From Exophiala sp. HKRS030 (Eukaryota; Ascomycota; Eurotiomycetes; Chaetothyriales; Herpotrichiellaceae): a stretch of DNA of 64,000 nucleotides. Position 1 is the first letter of the stretch. Each line of letters begins with the position of its first letter. The position numbers were made by a program, and so were the translations under genes. The notes beneath the pieces were generated by a model. It saw nothing but the letters and a program-made list of their open reading frames with translations. It had not been told where the DNA came from and did not search any database. The stretch covers positions 124,001-188,000 of the forward strand of contig JAHWDD010000001.1 in the NCBI GenBank assembly GCA_023897205.1, in the 5' to 3' direction. Shown here in pieces: positions 12,047 to 23,769 of the stretch.

Positions 12047-12886
12047 CTAGACACCGTGGTGCACAATACTCTCACAGTACTTGCAAAGGTGTAGTCCCAG
12101 CTCGCCATCTGCAACTTTCTCGGTATGATTGATCGACCAACACCGTAAACATCTAGTTGCACGGGTTGTCGATACAGTGTTGCAGAAGGCGTCCGACACG
12201 GTGGTAAGTAGTACCGGGTGGTATTGAGCAGGTTCTGAGAATGTGGAAGTCCGATCCGGAGTCGCACTGGTAACCACGGCAAGACATTCTGCTGAACACA
12301 CGCCTTCACGCTTGTGTTTGGGATCGGCTTCCTTGAGGGAGCTGCACGCTTTGCAGACGATCCACGTATGCTTGTCATCTTTGATGGTGGTGCCTTTTTT
12401 CCAGATGCCCTTCTTCACGCCACAAGCTTTGCAAAACCGGCGTCCGCAATCTTTGTGGCCAAGGCTTCTCTTGCCCATGGTTTGCGTGCGTGTGAAAGAG
12501 TCTCGGGGCAACTTCTGGAGACACGCAAAGCAATTCAGATGTGAGGCTCTCATAACTCTGTTCGTGTGAATGTTTGCCGTGGTATCCTGGGAGTTCCAGT
12601 TTCGACCCGCGTAAGGAAAGGCAAGTGCCCATTGCTCCATGATTGCAAAGCGGACCTCTCGCGCCTCAAGATCCGTTTTCTCATCTTCCAAAAGTTTGTT
12701 CTTTGTGAATTGGTGTAGTGCCTTGAGTCTCGTAAAAGAGATGACACCAGTGGCGAAGCGGCAGGTCAAGCGGAAGGAAAGGATGTCTTGATAGTTGAGA
12801 TCCGTAATGATTTGGTCGTAGAGCTCGACCGGTAATGAGAAGAGTGGCCTCCTACTCTGAAGAACTACGCTCGATGGCTCTGCCAT
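12047..12886 (-). CDS. F-box protein with zinc-knuckle-like Cys pairs
   Basis: A single exon of 279 residues starting at ATG 12886. The N-terminus carries an F-box-like motif (LFSLPVELYDQIITDL, then FRLTCRFATG) at about residues 15-50. The C-terminal half has several cysteine pairs and histidines: CFAC, FCKAC, VCKAC, VCSAEC, CLRC and CKYC. This is the same order of parts as in the convergent neighbour at 10431-11711, but without the glutamate run. By family knowledge it would be an SCF substrate adaptor; the substrate is unknown. The Cys pairs could form one or more zinc-binding modules. The two genes may be old tandem relatives that diverged strongly, since identity outside the motifs looks low by eye. 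Confidence 0.8.
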   Translation of the reverse strand: MAEPSSVVLQSRRPLFSLPVELYDQIITDLNYQDILSFRLTCRFATGVISFTRLKALHQFTKNKLLEDEKTDLEAREVRFAIMEQWALAFPYAGRNWNSQDTTANIHTNRVMRASHLNCFACLQKLPRDSFTRTQTMGKRSLGHKDCGRRFCKACGVKKGIWKKGTTIKDDKHTWIVCKACSSLKEADPKHKREGVCSAECLAVVTSATPDRTSTFSEPAQYHPVLLTTVSDAFCNTVSTTRATRCLRCWSINHTEKVADGELGLHLCKYCESIVHHGV

Positions 12887-13400
12887 TCTGATGAAGGCTT
12901 GACAGATATTCCTGGAGTCTGTGAGAGCTAAAATGGCCGGCTAATCCTCATTTGTGATTCAAAATCAATGTGATATATATATATATATAGTCATGCTACA
13001 TAATTATGATGTTTTCATAGGTATATATAGTGTTGAGGAAGAGTCCAGGACATCTCATGTTTTAGCGGAAAGTGAATACTTACTGGTAGGCAGTAATAAC
13101 CGGGTTTGTTTGTGCAGCAGCTGAATAGAAAATGACAATCACACTTGGTCCGCCAGGCCTCGGTACTGATCTCACCGTATCAAGCGCGTGAGGGTCTGAT
13201 TGACATTGTAGTTGTTGATTTAATATCGAGTTGGGTCAACAGGTGGTGTTGTAGTTGTCAAAAGGCCACGCCCGGCAAAGTTTCCCTTCTCGATCGTCCT
13301 TTGGAAATCATTTTGGCGGGTCAGAAAGCAACTCGTTCTTTTAATTTTGGTAATCTTCCTTCCTGCGCCTCTCCATTCTTGTCTTGTCGCTACTGTCAGC
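12887..13400. promoter_or_regulatory. Divergent promoter region, F-box gene / Rab escort gene
   Basis: This interval separates divergent start codons and must contain both promoters. It includes an AT dinucleotide run near 12974-12988, another TATATATA stretch near 13022-13029, and a CT-rich stretch just before the Rab escort start. No ORF of note. Confidence 0.45.
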
Positions 13401-15234
13401 ATGGAGTCCTTGAGCGATGAGATTTGGGATGTGGTCATTGCAGGGACCAGTATCCCTCAGTCTCTTCTAGCATTGTAAGTTGGACATCCTCGTTATTTCT
13501 CGCGCCCAGACCTTGACTGACTGACAAAGTGTGCGTTGATAGGTCGCTCTCTCGCTCCGGCAAGAAAGTCCTTCATGTCGATCGCCATACATATTACGGA
13601 GGTCGTGATGCCTCTCTGAGCCTTCAAGAGGCGGAAACGTGGATGGAAGATCTGGACAAGTGTAAATGCTCGATTTTGCCGGCCCAAGCATCTGCAGCTG
13701 GGCTGATTTTGCACAGTTCCAAACAGTGTCTTTAATAATGCCTCCATCTCAAGACCAATCTCTGAAAGCGCAGAGTCATCAGCTCTGAAATCTTCTCGGT
13801 CATATACCCTGAGCCTGAATCCCCAGATTGTCTACGCCCAGTCCAAGATACTCCCATCCCTAGTTTCTTCACGGATACATACGCAGTTGGAATTCCTTGC
13901 CGTGGGATCATGGTGGGTGCATCGAGCTGGGTCTCTGCACAAGATCCCAAGTACGCGAGAGGATGTCTTCAATGACGAGTCTCTGTCCATGAAGGATAAA
14001 CGCGGCTTGATGAAATTCTTACGCTTTGTGCTACAGGAGGAAGAGGGCGAATCCAACATCATGTCTGAAGATGACAAGAATTTGACTCTTCAATCTGCAC
14101 TAAATACCAAGTTCAAAGTCCCGGCAACTCTGCAAGCCCCGTTGCTGGCTCTCGCCCTTTCGCCGGTACCTGCGAGCCACATACCTTTCAACCTTGCTGT
14201 GTCAAGGATCAGAAAGCACATGAGATCGATGGGCTATTTCGGCCCTGGCTTCGGTGCCGTCATCGCAAAATATGGCGGGAATTCGGAAATTTCACAAGTG
14301 GCCTGTAGAGCTGGAGCTGTCGGTGGCGGCGTGTATCTCTTGGGACACGACTTAACCTCACTGGCCGTCGGGGAACCCGACACTTCTGGCGATGTTTTGT
14401 TAGAAGGCACTCTTTCGAACTCAACGAAAATCAAGGCTCGATTTGTTGCTGGATCATGCGAAACCCTTCCGTCCTTTGCAAGGAGCACACAATCAACCGA
14501 GCCGACTGAGAAGACCTTCAGGTCGATCAATATTGTCAACAACTCTTTTCGAAACCTTTTCCCGCAAACCTCGGACAACGGACCGCTTCCTGCTGCTGCC
14601 ATTGTACTGGTAGATGATGGTGACCAACTAGGGGTAGGCTCCGAAAAGAGCCCGGTCTATCTTCAGATTCACTCTGAAGATACAGGAGAATGTCCACCAG
14701 GCCAATGTGAGTTAATCAGTCATCTCCGTTTGCCCCTTCCACATGATGATCCAACAATCGAATACTTATCTACATTGCCTGAGCATTTTATGCTTTGCTG
14801 ATATTTATCCTCTGACAACCTGAAGTGGAACTCTCATTGCAATACGTTTTCAGCCTTGGTCTATGAATGTTTGCTGATTTGTCTTACCAGGCATAGTTTA
14901 CGCATCAGTGCGCGTTGAAGGGGATGAGACTTTCTCAAAACGCCGACTCGAATCAGCTATTCAGTCGTTGCTCGACACAGAAGACGCGTCAGGAACCCTC
15001 TTGTGGACCCTGTCGTATGTGCTTTCCGGATTGGCCACCACTTCAGACCAGGCACCTTCTTTGCTAAGACCCTCGTCTTCAGTTATGATCTTTCCGCCCG
15101 ATAGCCAAGACATTGCATTTTCCGACAATGTCCTTGATGTCGTGAAGGGCGCTTGGCAGTCGGTTGAGGGACCGCAAGCCGATGACGCCTCATTCTTGCG
15201 CTTCGAAGAGCGAGAGAATGAAGATGAAGAGTAG
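13401..15234 (+). CDS. mrs6: Rab escort protein (Rab GGTase component A, Mrs6/REP)
   Basis: Four exons (13401-13474, 13543-13659, 13727-14706, 14891-15234) sum to 504 residues; introns are 68, 67 and 184 nt and all phases fit. The N-terminus MESLSDEIWDVVIAGTSIPQ, followed by RSGKKVLHVDRHTYYGG, is the GDI/REP family nucleotide-fold signature. Residues further on (FLAVGSWW, MKFLRFVLQ, GYFGPGFGAVI) match the conserved GDI-like core. REPs present newly made Rab GTPases to geranylgeranyl transferase II and deliver them to membranes, so this is an essential membrane-traffic gene in the cytosol. The REP-type rather than GDI-type assignment rests on the long insert after the first motif, the acidic C-terminal tail and overall length. 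The 184-nt third intron is long for this locus; a missed mini-exon is possible but not required. Confidence 0.9.
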
Positions 15235-16458
15235 ACTACTAGCATGCTTGACTGCATCGGTAGCAGATGTCAGTGCAATGCATCCAAGCCTTTATATTCT
15301 CGCTCCGGAACTCCACTCCTGAACCCCACTCCTGGTCTTGGACCGTTTCAGCGTTCAGGTTGATGGTCTGGTAGTTCACCTCTACATTGGGCAGCTACAT
15401 AATGTGTCAAGATCTATCGCTGCTTGACGACACTACTTTTCATTGCCGTGTCGACACTGCCAATCTATGCCGAAGGCCGACGCCAGAGCTGCCCGGTTCC
15501 AAACGTGGCAGATTGGCTTCTGCTGCAGGCGGAGACATACCTATGCCGCGTAACGAGACCAAAGGACTCATCGACTTTGTCAGGATACTGCTGCTTATGA
15601 GGAATCTACTCAAAGTGTCACGGCGTCGACAGCCAGGCCACGCCGTTCCCGTAGGAGAATATGCCGACTCCATGATATCATTTTCGGCGGCATACCTTGA
15701 ACGAGATAGGGAGCAATGTCGAACATTCACTTCGTTGGCATCATGCCAATTGCTAATACAGTAGAGCCCGCGTGGCAATTTTCTTCTGCGCTAATGATTC
15801 CTGCCATGAGCTACATAGTTACAGATGAAGCAGGGCGTCAGTCAATGAAGTTTTGTTCTGTGAAGGGTCCGTAATTGGAGGATGTTCTTTTACTTCACTA
15901 CCACCTGTTTCCGCCCAGTGGTCAGATGAAAGCTTGCACAATGAATAGAACTGCCTAGATATTCTATTCCTCAAGTCGCATCACATCAATTCTGAAACAC
16001 TTCCTCGTGCCTGTATTATGCATCGTAGAGCAAATGAGTAATGTCTCCAACAATTCTAGGATACTATAGCCTTGCGGTTTCCTGAGGCTCTTCGGCAATT
16101 TGTTAATCCGACGGACAAGGCTGCGGCTACGGGGCACTTTCCTGCGTGACTCCGAAACGAGACCAAATAATAACAATGGACACCTGAACAGTGATCACAG
16201 CCTATCATCACCACACAACAACGGTCCTCAGCCTCCTGCTTGGAACACTGCGGTGTCCGAATAGAGGAATCGGGCTCCATGGGGCCAATTAATTTCGGAG
16301 CTAGAGGAGAATGATACGTTGTCCATTGATGTGCGATGTGATATCATAGGCTTCTAGATGACCTCCTCCTCTTCTTCGTCCTACTCGAACCGGACGGTAA
16401 GTACAACACTATATTCGTTTCCAGTCCTCACGACCGAACTCCCTTGATTGGCTGCAGC
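15235..16458. other. Intergenic region with a weak ORF and a probable UTR intron
   Basis: A plus-strand frame with ATG 15402 runs to 15764 (120 residues) but matches nothing I know and overlaps an equally long antisense frame. A probable 5' UTR intron of the next gene lies at 16397-16457: GTAAGT donor, CTGCAG acceptor, ending one base before the ATG. Otherwise no gene is seen. Confidence 0.45.
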
Positions 16459-17325
16459 ATGTCAGCAGCACAGTCTGGACGGCTCAAAGACCGCATCGCC
16501 ATCGTCACGGGCAGCAGCTCCGGTTTGGGGCAAGCGATCTGCCTCGCCTTCGCGGCCCAGGGGGCGTCGGTGTTCTGCATAGACCTCTACCCGAGCCCGC
16601 GGAACGCCATAAACCAGACGACGCAGCGGGCCGACGACTTCCACGTCCGCGTGTCCGGGCAGCCCGGTACGCACGAGCTCATCCGCCAGCGAGGGGGCGA
16701 GGCGACGTACCACAAGGCCGATGTGACGCGGGCGCAGGACGTCGAGCTGGCGGTGCGGGCGTGCATCCAGCGCTACAAGAGAGTGGACATCATGGTCAAC
16801 AACGCCGGGGTGAGCGTGGAGTCGACCCACGTGCGCCCTCTGCGCTGCCACGAGACGAGCGAGGAGGATTTTGACAAGACGTTGGCGATCAACACCAAGG
16901 GCATGTTTCTGGGTTGCAAGTACGCCCTGAAGCAGATGCTCGAGGGCCAGAACCAACTGTACGCCGCGAGGGGGTGGATCATCAACACCGCCAGCGTCCA
17001 GGGCTTGGTGCCGTACTACGGCACCCCGAGCTATTGTGCGAGCAAGGGAGCCGCCGTCATGTTGACCAAGCAGGTCGCCTTGGACTACGCCAAGGATCTC
17101 ATCCATTGTAACGCTCTGTGTCCGGGGTTCTTGGAGACCAGCATGACCCAGAACCTACAGGGCCAAGTCGACGTGTTGGAGGAGATCACGGGAAAACATC
17201 CTTTTGGTGAGAAATTGGGAAGGGTCGAGGATGTGGCCAAGGTCGCGGTGTTTCTGGCGAGTGACGATGCTGCATGGGTCACGGGCGTGCCGTTTCCGGT
17301 TGACGGTGGGTATTTGTTGAGATGA
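16459..17325 (+). CDS. Short-chain dehydrogenase/reductase (classical SDR)
   Basis: Single-exon, 288 residues, starting at ATG 16459; the longer frame begins at a TTG. All classical SDR marks are present: TGSSSGLG cofactor motif at 17-24, NNAG at 114-117, Ser179, and the catalytic Tyr192-X3-Lys196 in SYCASKGA. The C-terminus ends with VDGGYLLR, typical of FabG-like family members. Asp41-Leu42 after the second beta strand suggests NAD(H) preference, an inference. It carries an extra stretch around residues 45-70 relative to minimal SDRs. Substrate is unknown; relatives oxidise or reduce sugars, polyols, steroids or keto acids. Third codon positions are visibly richer in G and C than in neighbouring genes. 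It converges with the helicase gene. Confidence 0.9.
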   Translation: MSAAQSGRLKDRIAIVTGSSSGLGQAICLAFAAQGASVFCIDLYPSPRNAINQTTQRADDFHVRVSGQPGTHELIRQRGGEATYHKADVTRAQDVELAVRACIQRYKRVDIMVNNAGVSVESTHVRPLRCHETSEEDFDKTLAINTKGMFLGCKYALKQMLEGQNQLYAARGWIINTASVQGLVPYYGTPSYCASKGAAVMLTKQVALDYAKDLIHCNALCPGFLETSMTQNLQGQVDVLEEITGKHPFGEKLGRVEDVAKVAVFLASDDAAWVTGVPFPVDGGYLLR

Positions 17326-17544
17326 GGCAGAGCTGGTGAAAAAACCATTACGGCCGGAAACAAGTAACTAGTAAGTTGGTGTGTTGCGAAGATCAAGGTC
17401 ACTTTTGGACATTTATAGAAAAGGACATAGGCGTGTCTAGAGCATGACCAGGTGATCGAATAGGGGTTCACGCACTTCATCATTCAGAGGCATGAATCTA
17501 ACTATGTCGGAGGATATGGCTATAGCTATTGGTCCCCAAATATT

Positions 17545-20500
17545 CTACTCTTGAGACGCCTCTATGTTCAACCACATATCAACCCACTGCTGGTCGGCAG
17601 GTTCCAAGGCTTGTCCTGGCTTCGTGTACGCAGTATCCAACACGTGAAGCAGACGCTCCCGTAGTATCTTGATGGCCATCAATTGTCTCCAATGTTTGAC
17701 CGAGATCTTGACCTTGCCAGAATCCAAGACCATCACGCCGGCGTAGAACTTGAACTCGGCTTCACCGAGGAGCGTGACCAACGTTGACTCCGGGATAGCG
17801 GATGTTTCAAAGACGTTCAAGCTGCCGCTGCGGTTCTGCATGGCCTCGAAGAATGACAGCCACCGAGGCGCCTTGGGGTTGTTGTTGTGGTTGATGGAGC
17901 GGGACGTGAGTGAGACCTGCTGGTTCGTGTATACGTTGCGCCAGCCTCTGCCTTCGCGCGTGAGGATTCGGGGATACAGTGCCATGGCGGTGATGCCGTT
18001 GAGCGCTCGATCGCCGAGTCTCTGGTTGTACCTCTCGGGCAAGGTGTAGAAGTTGTTGGCGGCTGAGGAACCACCGCGACGACCCGGGCCGGATCTCGCG
18101 CGGTTGAGTGCGGCCTTCTCCTCAGAGTCCAGAAATGCGAGACCCGCGTCGACGAGATAGACGAGGAGTTGGATCTTTTGTTCCTCGATCTGCGACATTG
18201 TTTGGTCGCTGATGTGGTTCTTTCGGCAGAACTCTTGGGCGGAGTGGGCTGCTTTGGCCCTTCGCCACGCTTCGTACGCGTTGAAGGAAGATAAAAGGTC
18301 GGAGTCTGACCGACTGAATGTGTGACGGGCGTCAGGGTGAGAAGTGGCTGCTGAAGAAGCCAGAAATGGTGATTTCGAGGTCAACAGGGACACGATGGAC
18401 AGAATCGGATCCTATAAAAGGGTTAGCCAGCTTTTTTCAGTTCGCAAGAGTGAGGAAAATCAGGGACATGGTTCGAACGTACCAGGCATCTGAAGATGAC
18501 GCCAAAGATTGCCAGTTTAGCAAGCGAAACTTCCAACGGTAATCGTGCGATTTGCTGTCCAAGTGGTGTCAGAGCCTCGGTCTTCGTTAGTGCGCCGGCG
18601 TCTTTGAGCTTCTCGATCGCCCTCAGCACATTCTTCCTGGTGGGAGGGTCGATTGCAGCGTTGAGGGTTTCTTCTATAGATCCCAGGTTCCACACTTTGA
18701 TCCTCAGCATCGGGTCCTGCAAGCTCAACCTGAGCATTTCGGGAACCTGCTGCTCGAGCATGAGAGTGTCGTGCCGATGCTTTGTGACGAGGTGGAAGCA
18801 CAAGCCTTCCTGCACTCGAGCAGCACGACCTCTTCGTTGGCGCGCCGAGGAGCGCGAGATGAAACCTTCAGTGAGTCTGGAAAGCTGACGTCGCTCGTCG
18901 AACCGCATGACCTTCTCTTTACACGTATCGATCACAGCCGTGACATCGGGGATCGTGATACCAGTCTCGGCGATATTCGTGGCTATTACAATCTTTCTGT
19001 GCCCCGGTGGCGGTCGTTCAAATGCCCTTTCTAGGTCTTCGGTAGAAAACGTGGAATGCAGGAGATGCACCACCCAGCCATGACTGAACGTGTCCATCGA
19101 CATGAGGAGGTTGTGAAGACGGCGCATCTCGCCTATGCCAGGCATGAAGATGAGAATGGCGCTACTGTATTTGGCGTATTGTCGTTTCGTCGCGATCGAC
19201 GCGGATACCTTTGCGATGAGGTTGTAGTCGATGCGATACTCGTCCATTTGTGAAATCACAGCTTGGGTCTTGCCGCTGTATTTTTCAGGCTCCATAAGGA
19301 CAGGGCGACCTTTTCCGTTGCCGTAGTCTTCAAAGTCGATGTCTTCTTCCTCCAAGGCCACCGATTGGTCTTTGGCCCCGGCGAGGCCGAGGGTGGCTTC
19401 AACGGCGTCCTCGAGAAAGCCCACCTCAACGGGGAACGTCCGACCAGGGAGATCCAGAACAGGCGCGCCTCCAAAGTAGTCGGAGAACTTTCGTGCGTCC
19501 ACTGTGGCCGACATGAGGATGATCTTCAGAGTTTCCCGGCGTCTCTGAAGTTTCTGGAGTGCAATGAACAGCAGGTCTAGGTCCATCGTCCGCTCGTGGA
19601 CCTCGTCAAGGATAAGGTAGTCCAACTCGTCGAGATTGGGCGATTCTTCTAACATCCGCAGCAAGACACCTGTGGTCGCGTATGTGATGCGAGTGCTGCT
19701 GCTTGTCTTGCTTTCCAAACGTATTGCGTATCCCACGAGCGATCTTGTCGTGCCGATCTCATTGCGGGTTTCTCCCAGTTCTTGTGATACTCGTCTTGCC
19801 AACGTCACAGCCGATATACGGCGTGGTTGAGTGACCAGAATGCGGCAGTCTTGACCGCTGCCGAATTGTTGTTCAAGAATCAATACTGGAATGCCAGAAG
19901 ACTTGCCTGCGCCTGTCTCAGCACAAATCACAGTGACCGGGTTGTTGGCAATGCAAGACAAAATGTCGTCCTTGTACTGGTGGACTGGCAGTGATTGACG
20001 GACTTCGAACATTTGCTGGAAAGCAGGCCGAGACATCCGTGATAGCCAGTCCTTGGAGATCTGACCTGGGTCTAGTCTGCCAAGTGCAGGACGTGGTCGA
20101 CGACGATCTGTTGGTAAGGTCGCTTGCTTTTTTTGAGTTGTCACCGTGTCGCTCTCCTGCTGTTGTCGGTTTTCTTGAACAGCTTGAATAATACTTCGTA
20201 GTCGGCGGAGTGTTTCCTTGTGCTGGTCGTTCACTAGTCTTTGCTTTTCGTCAGCCAGGTCTCTGACAAGCTCTCGCCATACGGTCGGAAGCCTTGCGAT
20301 GGCCTTCTGTTCCTTCGAGCCTAGTGACGAGACCACGAACATGCCCAGCGAGCAGACATATGCCTCTGACTGGATTGTACTGGCTGCAGCAACAGTATCC
20401 ATCACAAGAGTCCAGCTTCTTGATGTTATCTTCGTTGTGATCATCGATGGCAGGGCTGAAATAGCATCTTCGTCTGGCGAAAGCTCTATTGACCAAGAAA

Positions 20501-22113
20501 TCTCCAAACTGTGCCTTGCTGAATGTGATGCGCTTTGCAGGATACGTGTATGAATGCGGCATTTTGCATCAAAACCTTTGCAAGTATCGTCAAGTAATTT
20601 TTTGGGAGACACGCCACTCCATTTACCAAAATCGACGAGTTTGATATCCCCTTCTTGTTTCATGACTTGATCAGGTGTTGTATCCTCAGAATCTCCACCG
20701 AACATACCTCCCAACAAGTCATCGTCTCCATCGACGTTTACTTCGACACCAGCAGGTTCAGTCGTGGGTCTCAGCAAGCTTTTATCTCTTTGTGAGGGTT
20801 TGCCTTGCTCAAAATCACGCCGTCGTAGTGATTCCTCTCGTAGAATTTCTCGTCGCTCTTCTTGAAGTTCGGCCATGATAGCCCTCCAAGAGGACTCAGC
20901 CTCATACTCATCTAGAAGAGGATCTCGACCTAGTGCCTGAATTTTACCCTTCAGCTTGGCTATACGCTTTTGCTGCCGTGATGAGGAGCTCGACTTCGCA
21001 GGTTGAAGCGGATTCTCCAAGTCCCATATTAATCGTTTGGTCCGAACATATTTCTCTGTCAGCTTTGCAGGGTCGTCATCTTCGTCACTTCCGGATGACA
21101 AACTGGACGAATGATCGTCTTCAGATTCTGATAGCTGAGCTGGTGTGCTGGCTCGACTTTGTCGACTCTCGCTTGCAGTTGTTGGTTCTAATACTAATCA
21201 GTCACATATTTCTTTGTGGAATCTTTTGAGTGGGAGACACTATCGTAGCAGTAAGGGCATTTGCTGCGGGGTCTGAAGCTTGCATGGATGAAAGACCCAG
21301 ACTTCCAGAGTATGACACTTAGATCCAAGATGTTCGTGCTCGAACCCAGTTAAGGTAAAACTCACCAGAATCAATTAGAACAGGTGTGTTAGAACCACTG
21401 AGTCCAGGACGGAGCTCTGGAATATGTTCGTAGCCCGACAGATCCGCGGCATCTTCGGCCGTTGCGTACCATTGAAGAGCCTCTGGTAGGCCTGTGAGCG
21501 AATCTGATGATGTGCTCACTTGACCAGACAATGCAAGGCCAGCAATATGCGTCACGGCTTCTGATACTCGAGGGAGCTTCAAAGCTTGCAGAACCCTCTC
21601 AAGCGTCCAAAGATCGAGTAATGTCTTCTCTTCGTTGTTGGAAGGAAGAGGAGCATGATCCATCCCATTAGTTGTAGCTGTCCAAGGCGTGTTCATCGCG
21701 AATAGCTCGTCGATGGTCTCTTGAGAAAGCCATGGGTGGGTTGACAATTTGAGGGCTTGCGAACGTAGTTGTCGTCGTTCCGTCTCGAGCCGTGTCGACT
21801 GCCTACTGGCGTCGAGAAGGCATCGAGTTGAGTGTTTTTCGACCAAGGCTTCAAGCTCCGAATTCTCTAGATGGGCTTCCAGTTGCTCTGGAGTCATGTC
21901 CTCGATTCTTTCAGACGTTTCAGGAAGAGGACCCATAGCGGAATCGTCACCATTCTGCAGAGCCTGGGCACCTTGAGGGCCAGCACCAGTGCTGGGCTCA
22001 GAAATATTTTCATTAGGCGCATCGGTTGGTTTTGCTTTTGAAGGGACAGAGGTGGTGGCAAATCCTCTTGCAGAGTTCGCAACAGCCTTCTTCTTCTTCT
22101 TGTTTGGAGCCAT
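17545..22113 (-). CDS. DExH-box RNA helicase, DHX29/YLR419W type
   Basis: Three exons on the minus strand (22113-21366, 21187-18483, 18411-17545) give 1439 residues; the introns are 178 and 71 nt with matching phases. The N-terminal exon starts MAPNKKKKKAVANSARGF, a lysine-rich start seen in fungal DHX29-like helicases. The helicase core begins near residue 640: Walker A GAGKS near 675-680, DEVH box near 777-780, SAT motif, and QRRGRAAR (motif VI), followed by the helicase-associated region and an OB-like C-terminus. DHX29-type proteins act on ribosome-bound structured mRNA; a translation role here is inferred from the family. DEVH rather than DEAH is usual for the DHX29 branch. The interior ATG-less upstream frame at 21101 shows that the separate open frames belong to one spliced gene. 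It shares a 376-nt divergent promoter with the DUF866 gene. Confidence 0.9.
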
Positions 22114-22489
22114 ACCTACATAAAGGGGTTGGGTTGTTGGCAGGGAGAGGGAATTAGTTGTGGAATTTTGCGATCAAGGCCGCACGAGATAGTCGAACAC
22201 TGCACTCACTGCGGCAAGCATGGCAGCAACAGAGTGCATGTACAAAATGTTTCACTGGCACCAAAGAATCCGATTTTTTTAAATTATCAATTATGCCGTT
22301 GACCATCAAATAGGGTGATCGAAGTGAAAGAAAGGGCTCTACTAAGTGAAGAAATCGGCGCCAAGCCCTTGCATGACATGGCGGTAATTCGCTCCAACAA
22401 CGTTGATATCAGTACAAGACGAGTGTATCGACTCTGGCAAGGACACAACATCAAGTAGACACGGCGACCTACAATTTCAGACTCTGAGA
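22114..22489. promoter_or_regulatory. Bidirectional promoter, helicase / CXXC zinc protein
   Basis: These 376 bases lie between divergent start codons and must serve both genes. No classical TATA box stands out. The short frames inside it look like chance. Confidence 0.5.
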
Positions 22490-23259
22490 ATGTTAGCACT
22501 GGCTCTGACGGCTGAGTTGGAAGGGTATCGACGTCTGTAGGATGGTCTTGATTATCACTAATGCTGTCCAGTGTTACCGACCTCAAGCCCCTCGATACAC
22601 CGGATTCTCCATACTATTATACCTTCAAAGTTCAATGTACATCATGTCGTGAAGTGCATGCCAACTGGGTCGGCATTAATCGTCATGTAGGTGCTCTACA
22701 GGCAAAGTCGAACCCCTTCGCCAATCCCAATTCGCCATCATTGCTTGGTTCTCATGGCTTCCATTCGAGCCAATACAAACTTTGACTTGTATGCGGCTCT
22801 CCTCTAATAAGGTGGTCACAGGAGATGAATGAACAGTCCGGGAGCCGAGGTGAAGCAAATTTCGTATGGAAATGCAAGAATTGCAAGGTCGGACACTATG
22901 TTACTGTTCAGAGCACCAGACAGCTGACCCATCCATGCAGCGAGAATCCAGTGCTACTATAAAGACAGCTCCAGCATCTTATGAACAGAATTCTCCGGCC
23001 AAAGCAAAGAACATTATTGAGATTGACTGCCGAGGCTTGGAGTTCACGGAATTCAAAGCAGACGTGAGTGGCCAACATGACCCACCCTGGCTTGCAATCA
23101 CTGATCGACCACAAGGGCGAATGGGAAGCCACGGGCATAGACTCGGGTACTAAGTTCACTGGAATAGATCTCTCTGATGGCGAATGGTTCGACTACGATG
23201 AGAAGGCAGGAGAGGAGGTGAGCATCAAGGATATCAAATGGGAGGTGCGGCGAGCTTGA
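22490..23259 (+). CDS. CXXC motif zinc-binding protein (DUF866/UPF0587, CZIB-like)
   Basis: Five exons (22490-22524, 22572-22686, 22822-22887, 22941-23063, 23116-23259) sum to exactly 160 residues, the normal length for this family. Four introns of 47-135 nt are GT-AG with matching phases. The protein starts MLALALTAELEGVTDLKP and carries two cysteine pairs, C34-X2-C37 (QCTSC) and C68-X2-C71 (KCKNC), that bind zinc in family members. The conserved ending SIKDIKWEVRRA is present. Family members from yeast to human are small soluble proteins with a zinc site, suggested to sense redox state or interact with protein partners; the exact role is not settled. The first 35-nt exon would be missed by an ATG at 22561, which lies within intron 1. 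Confidence 0.93.
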
Positions 23260-23769
23260 CGATCCGATATTGTCCGAGTGGTACCATGGCTTTTATTGAG
23301 TACTGTCACCTGAACCATTTAAAAGAGTGGTATTGGAGCTAGGAAGATCATGGATGTTTGCATAATAAGACACCTTCTTCCCAGACGCTCCTGGGAGCTC
23401 GTCGTTCAGTGTTGAGGAGGCTCTCCCATAAACTAGTGAGCAATGCGGCCGTCGAATTTCATATCGCGCGTGCTTCTGAAATGAAGCGACCGCAGCTTTA
23501 TAAGTATCATTTTGTTAATTTTGGATAGTGGCCATAGAGGAGTCGTCAAATCAAGTAACGGATTAAGAGCCCGAATCTACAAGGCTGCGCACGTGACCTT
23601 GTGATGTGGTGATGCCAAGCAGTGCGGCGGCTTCGACAATTTTCTGAGTGCAAGCTAGAACGATACGCGACCAGGTGCATATCAACGAGTCCCTACAGCA
23701 CAGATCGATTTTGCGAACAGTCACTCTGGCCTTTCGCACGAGATCGTACCAGAATCACAGCCAGTGACC
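23260..23769. other. Short intergenic region upstream of SmF
   Basis: Contains the 3' flank of the DUF866 gene and the promoter and leader of SmF. No coding frame or repeat of interest was seen. Confidence 0.5.

Noticed and set aside
16462..17106. Long minus-strand ORF opposite the SDR gene
   Set aside because: By-product of GC-rich codons; the plus strand has all SDR motifs and this frame has no recognisable domain.
21101..22113. Two separate genes for the helicase and the MAPNKKKKK protein
   Set aside because: No ATG begins the helicase frame; a GTGAGT/TTAG intron joins the two in phase, and the sum is a multiple of three.
22561..22686. ATG 22561 as start of the DUF866 protein
   Set aside because: It lies inside a 47-nt intron; the upstream exon at 22490-22524 supplies the conserved N-terminus and gives the correct family length.
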